Shown piece by piece: positions 1 through 9,465 of a stretch of DNA of 64,000 bases. Positions within the stretch are counted from its first letter, which is position 1, and every line of letters starts with the position of its first letter. Location of the stretch: NCBI RefSeq assembly GCF_900177625.1, contig NZ_FXAU01000002.1, forward strand, positions 395,707 to 459,706. The letters run 5' to 3'. The position numbers and the translations under genes are program-made. Source of the stretch: Sphingobacterium psychroaquaticum. Its GTDB lineage: Bacteria; Bacteroidota; Bacteroidia; Sphingobacteriales; Sphingobacteriaceae. The notes under the pieces were generated by a model that was not told the DNA's origin, did no database searches, and saw nothing but the letters and a program-made list of their open reading frames with translations.

Positions 1-2
1 TT

Positions 3-368
3 CCGGAAGGCTATGACACGATGGTTGGCGAACGTGGGGTTAAGCTTTCAGGCGGACAGCGTCAACGTGTAGCTATCGCCCGCGCCTTATTGAAAGACCC
101 GGCTATATTGATTCTAGACGAAGCTACCTCGGCACTGGATTCAGAATCCGAACGCTTGGTACAACTGGCACTCGAAGAGTTAATGAAAGACCGGACCTCC
201 ATCATCATCGCCCATAGACTCAGTACAATAAAAGATGCCGACTACATCGTCGTTGTTGAAAATGGAACCGTATCGGAGATAGGAACCCATGCTGAACTAA
301 TGGCCAAACGAAGCGGCCTGTACCATCACCTCTACGCCATACAGTCTGCCGAAGAGCTTGTTCGTTAA
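3..368 (+). CDS. ABC exporter, C-terminal part of ATPase domain (partial)
   Basis: This is the 3' end of a gene that starts before the window. The visible part is the second half of a nucleotide-binding domain: the ABC signature LSGGQRQR, then Walker [13 protein letters not shown], then the switch histidine in AHRLST. The short tail after the domain (LYHHLYAIQ) is typical of MsbA-like or multidrug half-transporters with the membrane domain in front. It would power export of a lipid or hydrophobic compound across the inner membrane. The substrate cannot be read from this fragment. The family call is firm; MsbA itself is only a possibility. Confidence 0.9.
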   Translation, partial: PEGYDTMVGERGVKLSGGQRQRVAIARALLKDPAILILDEATSALDSESERLVQLALEELMKDRTSIIIAHRLSTIKDADYIVVVENGTVSEIGTHAELMAKRSGLYHHLYAIQSAEELVR

Positions 369-520
369 TTTCTGTTAAATCCATTGCTGTTCAAAACTTT
401 TGTGCACCATTTTTGTTCGTGTATTATGGGCTGTTAGCAGAAGAGGCTTTTCTCAAAGCCACTTACTTCCTACTACAGTTTCAGAATAATGTTTATTAAA
501 CATAAAAAAGTATACATATC

Positions 521-895
521 ATGGAAAAGAAAAATGGATTACTAGCATTTGCGCTACTCGGGCTAGCCGCGGGTGCTGCGGCTTATTATTTGCTAGCAAC
601 AGAGGATGGCAAACGACAAATGGACAAAGCGAATAAAAGTGTAAAAGGGTTATCGAAGTCGCTTAAAGAGCTTTCGGAGAAAGAAAGTAAAAAAGCAGCT
701 AAACTTGCACGTGAAGCCAAGAGAGATTTGCATGAATTAACAGAAAAAGCCAAAGAAGCGGGTAAGCACGCTTTCGAGGTAGCGTCGGAAAAAGCCAGTC
801 AATGGGTAAATAAAGCATCCGATGCAGCCAAAGATGCTGCTTCAAAAGCACATGATGCGATTGATGACGCCAAATCTGAAATCAAAAAAGCATAA
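521..895 (+). CDS. YtxH-domain protein, small membrane-anchored helical protein
   Basis: A 124-residue protein with one Gly/Ala-rich hydrophobic segment near the N-terminus (about residues 6-26) followed by TEDGKRQ, the usual arrangement of the YtxH family (a membrane segment, then a GK-type turn). The rest is a long, strongly charged Lys/Ala/Glu helix with heptad-like spacing (KEAGKHAFEVASEKASQ), resembling LEA-like or apolipoprotein-like stress proteins. Family members are often stress-induced, but no molecular role is established. It stands alone between the ABC gene and ccmB. Confidence 0.75.
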   Translation: MEKKNGLLAFALLGLAAGAAAYYLLATEDGKRQMDKANKSVKGLSKSLKELSEKESKKAAKLAREAKRDLHELTEKAKEAGKHAFEVASEKASQWVNKASDAAKDAASKAHDAIDDAKSEIKKA

Positions 896-968
896 CCGTA
901 GAAAAACGACGCGTATATTATTCTACTTATTTTCGGGAGTTTTCCAGACATCCAAACTGAAGTATTAC

Positions 969-976
969 TATCTTTG
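969..976 (+). promoter_or_regulatory. Bacteroidota -7 element directly before ccmB
   Basis: TATCTTTG fits the TAnnTTTG consensus and ends only 6 bases before the ATG at 983. If it is used, transcription would begin at or next to the start codon and give a leaderless or near-leaderless message. No good TTTG -33 element is seen at the usual distance, so the call rests on the -7 box alone. Confidence 0.4.
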
Positions 977-982
977 CGGTGC

Positions 983-1642
983 ATGAACTTACTCCAACAA
1001 GTAAAAGTTTTAGTATACAAGGATTTAATCCTCGAATGGCGTGCTAAGTACGCTATCAACGGTATTTTACTATATGTGGTGTCCACAGTCTTTGTTTGCT
1101 ATCAAGCTTTCAAGTCTGTGGACGCTCCTATTTGGAATGCTTTGTTCTGGATTATCCTTCTCTTTGCCAGCATAAATGCAATCAGTCGTTCTTTCGTGCA
1201 AGAAAGCACCTACAGGCAGCTCTACTATTATACCATTGTAAGCCCGAAAGCCGTCATTCTCGGAAAGATCGTCTACAATAGCATCTTGATGGTTTTTCTC
1301 TCACTGATTGCTTTCACCTTTTATGCTGTCGTATTTAAAAACCCGATTGGCGACCCGTTGTTATATCTTCTCGCGGTACTAATCGGCAGTTTCAGTTTCG
1401 CTACAGTCTTTACCATGGTATCAGGTATTAGTGCCAAAACAGGAAACAATAGCACCATGATGGCCATTCTGAGCTTCCCGGTAATCATCCCTTTGTTGAT
1501 CGTGCTAATTAAACTTTCCAACAATGCCATGCAGGGGTTGGATCGCGCTATTTCGACCAACGAAATATTGGTTCTTTTGGCAATTAATGTAATTACGATT
1601 ACAATTTCTTTGTTGTTATTTCCTTACCTTTGGCGTGATTAA
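983..1642 (+). CDS. ccmB: Heme exporter protein CcmB
   Basis: A 219-residue polytopic protein with about six membrane segments. The N-terminal LVYKDLILEWRAKYAINGILLYV and later regions match the CcmB family, the membrane subunit of the CcmABC complex that releases holo-CcmE during cytochrome c maturation. I chose the ATG at 983; an upstream TTG at 974 would add three residues but lies inside the -7 element. It is followed after 17 bases by ccmC and then a CcmD-like gene, so the three form a short cytochrome c maturation operon. The ATPase CcmA is not in this window. Confidence 0.9.
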   Translation: MNLLQQVKVLVYKDLILEWRAKYAINGILLYVVSTVFVCYQAFKSVDAPIWNALFWIILLFASINAISRSFVQESTYRQLYYYTIVSPKAVILGKIVYNSILMVFLSLIAFTFYAVVFKNPIGDPLLYLLAVLIGSFSFATVFTMVSGISAKTGNNSTMMAILSFPVIIPLLIVLIKLSNNAMQGLDRAISTNEILVLLAINVITITISLLLFPYLWRD

Positions 1643-1659
1643 TTCTATAATTTTCAACG

Positions 1660-2325
1660 ATGAGAAAATCTTGGTGGAAAATATTAGGGCTACTGATGAT
1701 AGCGACAGCTATTATAGGCGGTTTATTAGGCCCTGTTCCCGTCCTACCTATCTTGCATGAAACCATCCGGAATGTGTACTTTCACGTGCCGATGTGGTTT
1801 ACGATGTTAACATTGTATCTAATATCTGTTATCTATAGCATTAAATACCTAAATTCAGGTAAAGTAGAACATGATCTTATGGCTGTAGAGGCCGTAAACA
1901 CAGGGATTGTATTCTGTGCAATGGGTTTACTGACCGGTATGTTATGGGCAAATATTACATGGGGTGAACCGTGGCCTAACGATCCAAAATTAAATGGTTC
2001 AGCCATCGCCACATTGATGTATTTGGCCTATCTCGTACTACGCAATGCCCTAGAAGAAGAACAAAAAAGAGCGAAAATATCTGCTATATACAATATTTTT
2101 GCCTTTCCAGTCATGGTTGTTTTATTGTACATTCTACCGAAGCTGACAGACTCTTTGCATCCAGGTAGCGGAGGTAATGGCACCTTTGGGGACCTCGACA
2201 TGAACAACAATATGCGCCCTGTCTTTTATACCGCTGTGATCGGTTGGATATTAGTAGGCACTTGGATTTGTACTTTACGGTACCGAGTTCGATTGATCGA
2301 AAACAAAAGAAATCAAATTGATTAG
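1660..2325 (+). CDS. ccmC: Cytochrome c maturation protein CcmC (heme-handling membrane protein)
   Basis: A 221-residue protein with six membrane segments and the tryptophan-rich heme-handling motif TWGEPWPNDPKL (about residues 107-118), the counterpart of the WGxxW motif of CcmC/CcsA proteins. Histidines flanking this region (YFHVPMW and SLHPG) are suitably placed as axial heme ligands. CcmC loads heme onto CcmE at the periplasmic face. It lies between ccmB and the CcmD-like gene with short gaps. The family is clear; CcmC rather than CcsA is chosen from length and the ccmB neighbour. Confidence 0.9.
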   Translation: MRKSWWKILGLLMIATAIIGGLLGPVPVLPILHETIRNVYFHVPMWFTMLTLYLISVIYSIKYLNSGKVEHDLMAVEAVNTGIVFCAMGLLTGMLWANITWGEPWPNDPKLNGSAIATLMYLAYLVLRNALEEEQKRAKISAIYNIFAFPVMVVLLYILPKLTDSLHPGSGGNGTFGDLDMNNNMRPVFYTAVIGWILVGTWICTLRYRVRLIENKRNQID

Positions 2326-2341
2326 TTTAAAATAGTTAAAG

Positions 2342-2539
2342 ATGAAAAATAAACTCGCTTTATTTCTAATGTTGCTTATCAGTGCAAGCACGTATGCACA
2401 AGGCGAAATTGATATGGCAACGGGATTACGTAGCTCAGGAAAAATTTACGTTGTAGTTTTGGTACTACTGACAATCTTTGCCGTTCTTGGAATTTACCTT
2501 TTCACATTAGATAGACGTATTAAAAAATTAGAAAAATAA
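2342..2539 (+). CDS. CcmD-like small membrane protein
   Basis: A 65-residue protein with an N-terminal signal-like segment (ending STYAQ), a second hydrophobic segment (about residues 33-54) and a short basic tail, FTLDRRIKKLEK. Size, topology, tail and position directly after ccmC match the CcmD-family proteins of Bacteroidota. CcmD helps release holo-CcmE from the CcmABC complex. The sequence is too short to prove this alone, so the call depends strongly on the operon. Confidence 0.7.
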   Translation: MKNKLALFLMLLISASTYAQGEIDMATGLRSSGKIYVVVLVLLTIFAVLGIYLFTLDRRIKKLEK

Positions 2540-2579
2540 TATCTGCTATGCTGATATTAACACCTTAAAAGAGTACACC

Positions 2580-3563
2580 ATGATTATAGCCCAACATCGG
2601 AAATTTACACCGTTCAACATCCTGTTTGTTTCCATCATGGGGCTTATTCTGTGCTTAGGTATTTTTCTTCATTTACCCCCGAAGATTGTCCCTGTATTTT
2701 TAGAACCGGCGGTCAACAACCTGATCGGGTTAAAAATTGGCGATAATCTCACACCGGCGCAGAACGTATTTACAACACTAGCGCTCACATTATTGCAGGC
2801 ATTCTTCCTGAACAGTATCATCAATCATTTCAACTTTCTGGGCAAACCAAATTTTACGGTAGCTCTATTGTACATGACATTGGTGAGCCTATTCCCTCCC
2901 TTTTTAGTTTTATCGCCTCCGTTAATCTGTAATTTCATTACTATCTGGATGCTTGGAAAGCTGTTTAACATCTACAAACTTTCTGATGTGAAAGGCTTAA
3001 TGTTTGACTTGGGTCTTATTGTGGCTATAGGTAGTCTCATTTACTTTCCATTTATCGTGATGATGCTCCTTCTATGGATTAGCTTGGTTATTTTTCGCCC
3101 TTTTAATTGGCGCGAATGGATTACTCCCTTATTGGGCTTTATCACCATTTATTTTCTTCTCGGCGTTATCTACCTTTGGATCGATAGAATAGCCGAGTTT
3201 TATCTTATTTTTAAGCCTTTAGGGTACTTCTTCCCCACTGAACTAGGACTTAATTTGTACGACTACCTGGTAACCGCTCCAATATTTGTCGCACTCCTAT
3301 TTTTCCTCTATGTACTGAAGGATCATTTTTTCAAAAGTGTGGTTCATCTCCGTAAATCTTTCCAATTACTGTTCTTTATGATCCTCCTTACCATAGGATC
3401 CTTTTACTTGAACAGTCATATTACCATTAACCACTTTCTATTGTGTGCCCCGCCTGTCGCTATCTATTTAGCATTCTATTTTACCAATTCAAAATCGAAA
3501 TGGGTCTACGAAGTCTTATATCTAATTATCATATTAACAATCATTTACTTTCAATTTATTTAA
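2580..3563 (+). CDS. DUF6427-type polytopic membrane protein, function unknown
   Basis: A 327-residue integral membrane protein with about nine or ten predicted hydrophobic helices and very few charged loops. The pattern (a PPFLVLSPPLICNF-like loop, a WISLVIFRPFNWREW segment) fits the uncharacterised DUF6427 family of Bacteroidota. No catalytic motif is visible. It follows the ccm genes after 40 bases and could be co-transcribed, but nothing links it to cytochrome maturation. A Pro and aromatic-rich conserved segment near residues 145-170 is the only sign of a functional site. Confidence 0.6.
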   Translation: MIIAQHRKFTPFNILFVSIMGLILCLGIFLHLPPKIVPVFLEPAVNNLIGLKIGDNLTPAQNVFTTLALTLLQAFFLNSIINHFNFLGKPNFTVALLYMTLVSLFPPFLVLSPPLICNFITIWMLGKLFNIYKLSDVKGLMFDLGLIVAIGSLIYFPFIVMMLLLWISLVIFRPFNWREWITPLLGFITIYFLLGVIYLWIDRIAEFYLIFKPLGYFFPTELGLNLYDYLVTAPIFVALLFFLYVLKDHFFKSVVHLRKSFQLLFFMILLTIGSFYLNSHITINHFLLCAPPVAIYLAFYFTNSKSKWVYEVLYLIIILTIIYFQFI

Positions 3564-3763
3564 CCACTTGAACAATAGATGATTAACCTTTTTTAACAAT
3601 TTGAACTAAAGGAATAATTAAAAATTAGATAGTTTTGTATCAAATTTTGAAAAAGCAATCATTTTAGCAAAAGTCTCATTATTATACCTGACCTCTTAAA
3701 AAATACCTAAAGGTAAACAGCGGGACACGGTGGCAAGTAGCAAAATGTAACACCAATATATAT

Positions 3764-5086
3764 ATGCACATACTGTTTAAAGGAACGTTTTCCAAAATAG
3801 CGAGTCAGTTATTGCTAGGCTTGAGTTTGTTGAGTGTACAACAAGCATACGCTCAAAAGTCCACTTCTCATTCCCCTTACTCCCAATTTGGATTAGGGCA
3901 AATGCGGGAGGATCTTTTGCCACAAACGCGAGCAATGGGAGGTGTTTCAACCGGTGTAAGATACCTGAACGGATTGCCCACATTGAATCTATCTAATCCT
4001 GCATCCTATTCGGCAATGAATAGAACAATCATGGAAGCTGGTCTTTATGGGAACTTAACCCAGTTATCCAAAAACGAAAGCAGCGACAACACAGCCGATT
4101 TCGCGTTCAGTCATATTGCAATAGGAATTCCGTTAAACAAATTTGGTGGTCTTGCTTTTGGCTTACTTCCATTCTCTGATGTCGGATATTCAGCAACATC
4201 AACGCAATCTATTGATACCTTAAACTACAGAACCTTAATCGAAGGCCAAGGTGGTGTTAATAAAGCGTTCTTAGGGTACGGTGTTTCTCCAATCAAAGGA
4301 TTGAGCATTGGTGCAAACGTAGGTTTCTTATTTGGTAACCTGTATGATATTACAAAAGTAGAATTCCCTAATGCATTAGGCGCCTACCAAACCCAACAAA
4401 AAACAACACGTAACATCCGAGGAGCGTCCTTCGATTACGGTGTGCAATATAGTAAGTCTCTCGGTCGCAAATACAACCTAACCGTAGGTTACTCTGGATC
4501 TTTAGACAACCAAATAACAGCGAAAACAAACCGCATGGTAACCATATCGGAACCTAGCTTTGAAGAAGATTATGAAGCTCCACCATTAGATACAACCAGT
4601 ATTTATCAGGTTGGTAACAGAAAGCTTAATCTACCACTAAAACACAATTTTGGTGTAACCCTTTCTAAAGGATACAACTGGATGGTTGGTGCGGACTTCA
4701 AGTATGCCGATTGGAGTAAATATCAAGTTCGTGATGGCGAAAATAAGCTTGGAAAAAGTTATGGTTTCGCTGTCGGTGGACAGATCAAACCGGATCCTAC
4801 ATCTGTTAGGTACTTGAATCAAGTAGACTACAGACTTGGCTTCCGATATAATCAGACACCTGTCGTTTTCCGCAATCAACAGATTAACGATATGGCCGTA
4901 ACAATCGGTTTAGGCTTACCGTTACCTGAATCAAACTTTGGCCGTACATTCTCGCAGGTTAATATATCCGCAGAATTTGGCCAGCAGGGAACTCTGAAAA
5001 ACAATTTAGTACGGGAGCGGTATATTAATATAAACCTTGGATTTACGATTAACGATTCGTGGTTTATCCGTCGTAGCTTAGATTAA
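3764..5086 (+). CDS. Outer membrane beta-barrel protein (FadL/PorV-like)
   Basis: A 440-residue protein with a signal peptide (residues 1-31, cut after YAQ), then SPYSQFGLGQMRED and RAMGGV, a start shared by FadL/PorV-like outer membrane proteins of Bacteroidota. The body consists of alternating amphipathic strands with many Gly and aromatic residues, consistent with a beta-barrel. It would sit in the outer membrane, possibly for uptake of hydrophobic compounds. The next gene is lptC, 5 bases downstream, so it may share an envelope-biogenesis transcript. The 200 bases upstream hold no gene. Confidence 0.7.
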   Translation: MHILFKGTFSKIASQLLLGLSLLSVQQAYAQKSTSHSPYSQFGLGQMREDLLPQTRAMGGVSTGVRYLNGLPTLNLSNPASYSAMNRTIMEAGLYGNLTQLSKNESSDNTADFAFSHIAIGIPLNKFGGLAFGLLPFSDVGYSATSTQSIDTLNYRTLIEGQGGVNKAFLGYGVSPIKGLSIGANVGFLFGNLYDITKVEFPNALGAYQTQQKTTRNIRGASFDYGVQYSKSLGRKYNLTVGYSGSLDNQITAKTNRMVTISEPSFEEDYEAPPLDTTSIYQVGNRKLNLPLKHNFGVTLSKGYNWMVGADFKYADWSKYQVRDGENKLGKSYGFAVGGQIKPDPTSVRYLNQVDYRLGFRYNQTPVVFRNQQINDMAVTIGLGLPLPESNFGRTFSQVNISAEFGQQGTLKNNLVRERYININLGFTINDSWFIRRSLD

Positions 5087-5091
5087 AACGT

Positions 5092-5697
5092 ATGAAGCAT
5101 CGTTTGTGCTCCAAAATAAAAACAAGTATGCCCCTCTCCGTCTTTTATGCGGTAGGGGCACTCTTATTTTTTTCCTGTGAGAATGACCTCAAAGAGGTAG
5201 ACCGTATTGCAAACATTAAAGCAGAGGAGAACGTAAACATCTCCAAGCACGTCAACGTAATATACAGCGACTCTGCTGTTGTTAAGGCAGAGCTTACGGG
5301 CCCCGAGCTGCGGGAGTATCCTGACAGCACGGGTAAATTTGAATTTAGAAAGGGAGTTCTGGTACGCTTTTTTGATGTCAACGGAAAGGAAGCGCAGCGC
5401 ATAAAATCAGATTATGCCGTGCAACGTAATAATGAAGGCATCACCGAATTTCGAAAAAATGTCGTCGTTAATATGGCGGATGGTTCTATTATCAAAACCG
5501 AGGAGCTTTTCTTTGACGAAAAGAAAAAAATATATTACAACACCGTGCCTATCACCTTTGACTTCAAAGACGAACGTGGTAGTTTACAGGCGACTTCCTT
5601 TATCTCCGATACAGACTTTAAGAAAATTGACGGACAGAATATGAGTGGTTATTATATCCCATCTTCCCAAAATCAATTTCCAATGTTTGGCAATTAA
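5092..5697 (+). CDS. lptC: LptC-type lipopolysaccharide transport lipoprotein
   Basis: A 201-residue protein with a lipoprotein-type signal (LLFFSC, Cys29) followed by an LptC-like periplasmic domain: the segments VIYSDSAVVKAELTGPEL, EFRKGVLVRFFD and DGSIIKTEELFFDEKKKIYYN follow the repeating strand pattern of the LptA/LptC fold. LptC connects the inner membrane LptBFG complex with the periplasmic bridge that carries LPS to the outer membrane. A Met at residue 13 is an alternative start. It lies 5 bases after the outer membrane protein gene. Confidence 0.8.
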   Translation: MKHRLCSKIKTSMPLSVFYAVGALLFFSCENDLKEVDRIANIKAEENVNISKHVNVIYSDSAVVKAELTGPELREYPDSTGKFEFRKGVLVRFFDVNGKEAQRIKSDYAVQRNNEGITEFRKNVVVNMADGSIIKTEELFFDEKKKIYYNTVPITFDFKDERGSLQATSFISDTDFKKIDGQNMSGYYIPSSQNQFPMFGN

Positions 5698-5931
5698 ACA
5701 ATGCAAAACCATTATTCATAAATTAAGTTTTTATCACGGCACATTTTTTACACTTTTTTTTCATAAAAGTTGTATCTTGCGCCTTGTTTTTAATAGAGGT
5801 CTATTAACGCACTAAAAACCTTATGATTAGCTGGTCGCCAACAAATCAAACGGAGGTATTGAATCGCTCCAATTAACCTTGAAAAAGAACAAAAATATTA
5901 AGCATTTAAAAATAAACACAGTATACAGACT

Positions 5932-8040
5932 ATGGGATTAATGAGCTATTTGCGAAACCGAGCTGGGTTAGTAGTAACCATCATTGGTTTAGCAATTGTT
6001 GCGTTTTTGTTGGGAGACATCATCAATATGGGAACTCCTTTTTGGATGAAAAGTCAAAATCAAGTTGGTAATGTAAATGGCGAGTCTATCGACTATCAAG
6101 CCTTCAATGCACAGGTCGACCAAACAACGGCCATGTACCAACAACAAATGGGGGGCGCTGCTTCGCCACAAATCAGAAGCTATGCCGTACAACAGGTATG
6201 GAATCAATTTGTATCACAAGAGCTCTTAAAGCAAGAGATTGGTAAAATTGGACTTTCTGTTAGTAAAGACGAGTTAAATGCGCTAGTCAGTGGGAAAAAC
6301 CCATCTCCGCAAATTATCCAAGCTTTTACAAACCCAGAAACGGGTATGTTTGACAGAAACCAGTTAACAACTTTCCTTTCTCAAATCTCTACTCAAGGTA
6401 CGCCTGAAATGCGTCAGCAGTGGGAAACACTTTTGGAAAACATCAAAAATGAGCGTTTAAACCAAAAATACTCCAACTTGCTTAGCAGCAGTGTTTATGT
6501 AACAGCGCTTGAGGCTCAAGAAGAATATAACCAACGTAACAAACTGGCTAACTTCAAATACTTGATGTTAGACTACTCTACAGTGAAAGATTCTGAGATC
6601 AAATTGACAGATGCAGATTACAAAGCATACTACGATCAACATAAAAATGGTTTCAAAAACCCAGAAGAAAGTAGAACAATTGAGTACGTATTGTTTGATG
6701 CAAAACCAACGGCTAATGATAGCGCTGCAACGAAATCAACAATCGATCAGTTAAAAGCGCAGTTAATTGCTTCAACAAATGACTCTCTTTTTGTTGTTTC
6801 TAATTCGGACACGAAACATCCTTTCACGTATATCCGCAAAGGACAAGTTAGTCCGGCACTAGATTCTGTTATTTTCAATGCTGCCGTAGGTACCACTGTA
6901 GGTCCATTCCTTTCAAACGGAGCCTACGAAATCGCTAAAATTGCAGATGCTAAATTCAGCCCAGATTCAGTGAAAGCGGCACACATTCTTTTGAATGCAA
7001 CAGCTGAAGGTGGTGTTGATAAAGCTAAGGTAAAAGCAGATTCAATTAAAGGTTTAATCCAAAAAGGAGAAAGTTTTGCTGCTCTTGCCGTTCAGTTTAG
7101 TACGGATCAAGGTAGTAAAGTAAATGGTGGTGACCTAGGTACTTTCGCTCGTGGACAAATGGTTCCTGAATTTGATGAAGCCGTATTCTCGGGTAAAGCA
7201 GGAGATGTTGTTGTAGTAAACAGCCGTTTTGGTACGCACATTATCAAAATCGAAAAACAAATTGGTAATTCTAAGATCGTTAAAGCGGCAATTGTTGACA
7301 AAGCGATTACGAGTGGAAAAGCAACAACAGATGCGGCTTATACAAAAGCAAACAATTTCTTTGCTGATGCTAATAGCAAAAATTTCACTGAAGTGGCAAG
7401 CAAACAAGGTGTAAGTTTACAGAAAGTGGACCGCGCTATTGCAATGGACAATAACTTCAATGGAACGGAAGTGCCACGTGACTTGGTTCGTTGGGCATTT
7501 GAGGCGAAGAAAGGTGATATCTCTGAAAAAGTTTTTGAAACAGATCACAACTTTATCGTAGCACGTGTTTCAGATATTCAACCTAAAGGACTATTATCTT
7601 TAGAAGCTGTAAAACCACATATTGAAGTTCAAGTAAGAAATGAAGTGAAAGCTAAAATGCTTACGGAGAAACTTAACAATGCCTTAGCTGGTGCTTCTAC
7701 CATCGATCAAGCGGCACAAAAAATCGGAAAAGCAGCAATCAATGTTGAAAACATTGTATTAGCAAATCCAGTTTTACCAGGTGTAGCTCTAGAGCCTGCA
7801 GTAGTAGGAACAGCATTCGGTTTACAACCAAATAAAGTATCTAAATCTGTTAAAGGAGCACAAGGAGTTTATGCAGTACAAGTAGTTGGCTTTACAAACC
7901 CAGCTGAACTTGTAGCAAGTGATATGAACAATCAAAAGAAACAAATGCAAACTTCAAGAGCACAGCGTTCATGGAGTGCCATCTATCAAGCCTTACAAAG
8001 TAAAGCGGATATTGATGACAATCGCATTAAATTCTATTAA
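5932..8040 (+). CDS. ppiD: PpiD-like periplasmic peptidyl-prolyl isomerase and chaperone
   Basis: A 702-residue protein anchored by one membrane segment (about residues 13-30, LVVTIIGLAIVAFLLGDII). A SurA-like N-terminal helical region follows (SRTLEQ-like WNQFVSQELLKQEIGKIG), then a parvulin domain at about 345-440 with VKAAHILL, FAALAVQFSTD, GGDLGTFARGQMVPEFDEAVF and FGTHIIKIE, and a C-terminal helical and strand region. This order matches PpiD, which helps outer membrane proteins fold as they leave the Sec translocon. A strong terminator follows, and 234 gene-free bases precede it. Confidence 0.9.
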   Translation: MGLMSYLRNRAGLVVTIIGLAIVAFLLGDIINMGTPFWMKSQNQVGNVNGESIDYQAFNAQVDQTTAMYQQQMGGAASPQIRSYAVQQVWNQFVSQELLKQEIGKIGLSVSKDELNALVSGKNPSPQIIQAFTNPETGMFDRNQLTTFLSQISTQGTPEMRQQWETLLENIKNERLNQKYSNLLSSSVYVTALEAQEEYNQRNKLANFKYLMLDYSTVKDSEIKLTDADYKAYYDQHKNGFKNPEESRTIEYVLFDAKPTANDSAATKSTIDQLKAQLIASTNDSLFVVSNSDTKHPFTYIRKGQVSPALDSVIFNAAVGTTVGPFLSNGAYEIAKIADAKFSPDSVKAAHILLNATAEGGVDKAKVKADSIKGLIQKGESFAALAVQFSTDQGSKVNGGDLGTFARGQMVPEFDEAVFSGKAGDVVVVNSRFGTHIIKIEKQIGNSKIVKAAIVDKAITSGKATTDAAYTKANNFFADANSKNFTEVASKQGVSLQKVDRAIAMDNNFNGTEVPRDLVRWAFEAKKGDISEKVFETDHNFIVARVSDIQPKGLLSLEAVKPHIEVQVRNEVKAKMLTEKLNNALAGASTIDQAAQKIGKAAINVENIVLANPVLPGVALEPAVVGTAFGLQPNKVSKSVKGAQGVYAVQVVGFTNPAELVASDMNNQKKQMQTSRAQRSWSAIYQALQSKADIDDNRIKFY

Positions 8041-8060
8041 GATATATTCGTTAACTTTAT

Positions 8061-8090
8061 AGCCGGACAATATTGTCCGGCTTTTTTTTT
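8061..8090 (+). terminator. Rho-independent terminator after ppiD
   Basis: Perfect stem AGCCGGACAA / TTGTCCGGCT with a tiny TA loop, followed by an unbroken run of nine T. It closes the ppiD transcript 20 bases after its stop codon. Confidence 0.95.
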
Positions 8091-8098
8091 GACAGCAC

Positions 8099-8614
8099 AT
8101 GGATATCCAAGAAAATATTGTAAATAAGGTTGCACAGAGTGGGTTAATGACGATTGATCTGGCGGATTACGCACCAAAGGAAGATATTGTTATCTATGAT
8201 ATCAAGGACAACCTATTCCACGAACTGATCCTAAAAGAGAAAGATTTTCGCGAATTTATCAAAAACCATGATTGGGAGCAATACGCCGGAAAACATATCG
8301 CTATCATTTGTTCCACGGATGCTATCGTTCCAACATGGGCTTATATGTTATTGGCAAATAAGCTATCTCCCTTTGCGAAGACCGTACACTTTGGATCCGA
8401 GACAGAAGTACGAAGCACATTATTCCACGACGCACTGCGTGGGATCGACTATGCCCAGTACACCGATCAACGTGTTGTCGTTAAAGGGTGTGGCGATATC
8501 TATGTGCCTGAATCAGCATTTGTCCAATTTACAGTCGAATTGACAAAGGTGGCCAAGAGCATTATGTATGGTGAACCCTGCTCTACGGTACCGGTATTTA
8601 AACGTAAAGCCTAA
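8099..8614 (+). CDS. DUF2480 family protein
   Basis: A 171-residue soluble protein of the DUF2480 family, conserved across Bacteroidota and of unknown function. Recognisable parts are SGLMTIDLADYAP near the N-terminus, a central IAIICSTDAIVPTWAYMLLA segment, and the C-terminal YGEPCSTVPVFKRK with a conserved Cys. No signal peptide or membrane segment is seen, so it should be cytoplasmic. It begins 9 bases after the ppiD terminator's T tract and is followed by a DUF3108 and a DUF3109 gene. This conserved run of DUF genes is typical of the chromosome in the group. Confidence 0.8.
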   Translation: MDIQENIVNKVAQSGLMTIDLADYAPKEDIVIYDIKDNLFHELILKEKDFREFIKNHDWEQYAGKHIAIICSTDAIVPTWAYMLLANKLSPFAKTVHFGSETEVRSTLFHDALRGIDYAQYTDQRVVVKGCGDIYVPESAFVQFTVELTKVAKSIMYGEPCSTVPVFKRKA

Positions 8615-8645
8615 ACTATTGGCATCTTTATTGGTCGAATAAATT

Positions 8646-9437
8646 ATGAGAAAACTCTACCTACTTATTTTCCTAGTCTTTAGTTCCCTATCTTGGGCGC
8701 AAGCGCAAACCCTGCCTTACCTTCCTGACCCTACATATAAGGAAGGAGAAAAGCTTACGTATAAGTTACGTTACGGCATTATCTCAGCAGCTACAGGGAC
8801 ACTACAAGTACAGAAATCTAAACTTCGTTTTAGTAACCCAAATGCATTTCACTTATCTGCTTTCGGACAAACTTCAGGTGCGTTTTCTGTTTTTTATACT
8901 GTAAAAAACCAATACGACTCTTACATTGATGCCGACAATTACCTGCCCTATCTGTATACGGAAGATATACATGAAGGCCGTTATACGCGTAAGGAGTATG
9001 CTACATTTGATCATAAGAATAAAAGTGTATCGGGTAGAAAAGGAACTTTTAAAAGTCCTACTTCCCAGTTTTTTGATTTACTATCGGCATACTACTTTTC
9101 AAGGAATTTAGATCTTTCTTCTTTGAAAAAAAACGACACCTTCAAGATCTCTTATTTTCTAAACGACGAGGTAGCACAACTGGGGGTAAAATATATAGGA
9201 GTTGAAAAAATAAAAACAACATTAGGTACAATTGAATGTATCAAATTAAGTCCCGAGATAACTCCAGGTCGAATATTCAAGAAAAACAGCCAGCTCTTCC
9301 TTTGGGTCACCAACGATGGCAACCGTATTCCGGTTAAAGCACAAGTGGAAATATTAATAGGTTCTATTACCATGGAACTTGTACAAGCAAGCGGTTTAAA
9401 GTATAAACTAGGCGAGCGTGTAAGCTATTCAAAATAA
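8646..9437 (+). CDS. DUF3108 family exported protein
   Basis: A 263-residue protein with a cleavable signal peptide (residues 1-20, ending WAQAQ). The mature part begins YKEGEKLTYKLRYGIISAATGTL, the usual start of DUF3108 domains, which are predicted to form a beta-rich periplasmic fold. No enzyme motif is visible. The family is conserved in Bacteroidota and proteobacteria without an assigned role. It probably acts in the periplasm or at the envelope. It is co-oriented with its neighbours, with 28-31 base gaps. Confidence 0.75.
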   Translation: MRKLYLLIFLVFSSLSWAQAQTLPYLPDPTYKEGEKLTYKLRYGIISAATGTLQVQKSKLRFSNPNAFHLSAFGQTSGAFSVFYTVKNQYDSYIDADNYLPYLYTEDIHEGRYTRKEYATFDHKNKSVSGRKGTFKSPTSQFFDLLSAYYFSRNLDLSSLKKNDTFKISYFLNDEVAQLGVKYIGVEKIKTTLGTIECIKLSPEITPGRIFKKNSQLFLWVTNDGNRIPVKAQVEILIGSITMELVQASGLKYKLGERVSYSK

Positions 9438-9465
9438 AATTATTCAAACACATTCAATAGAACAG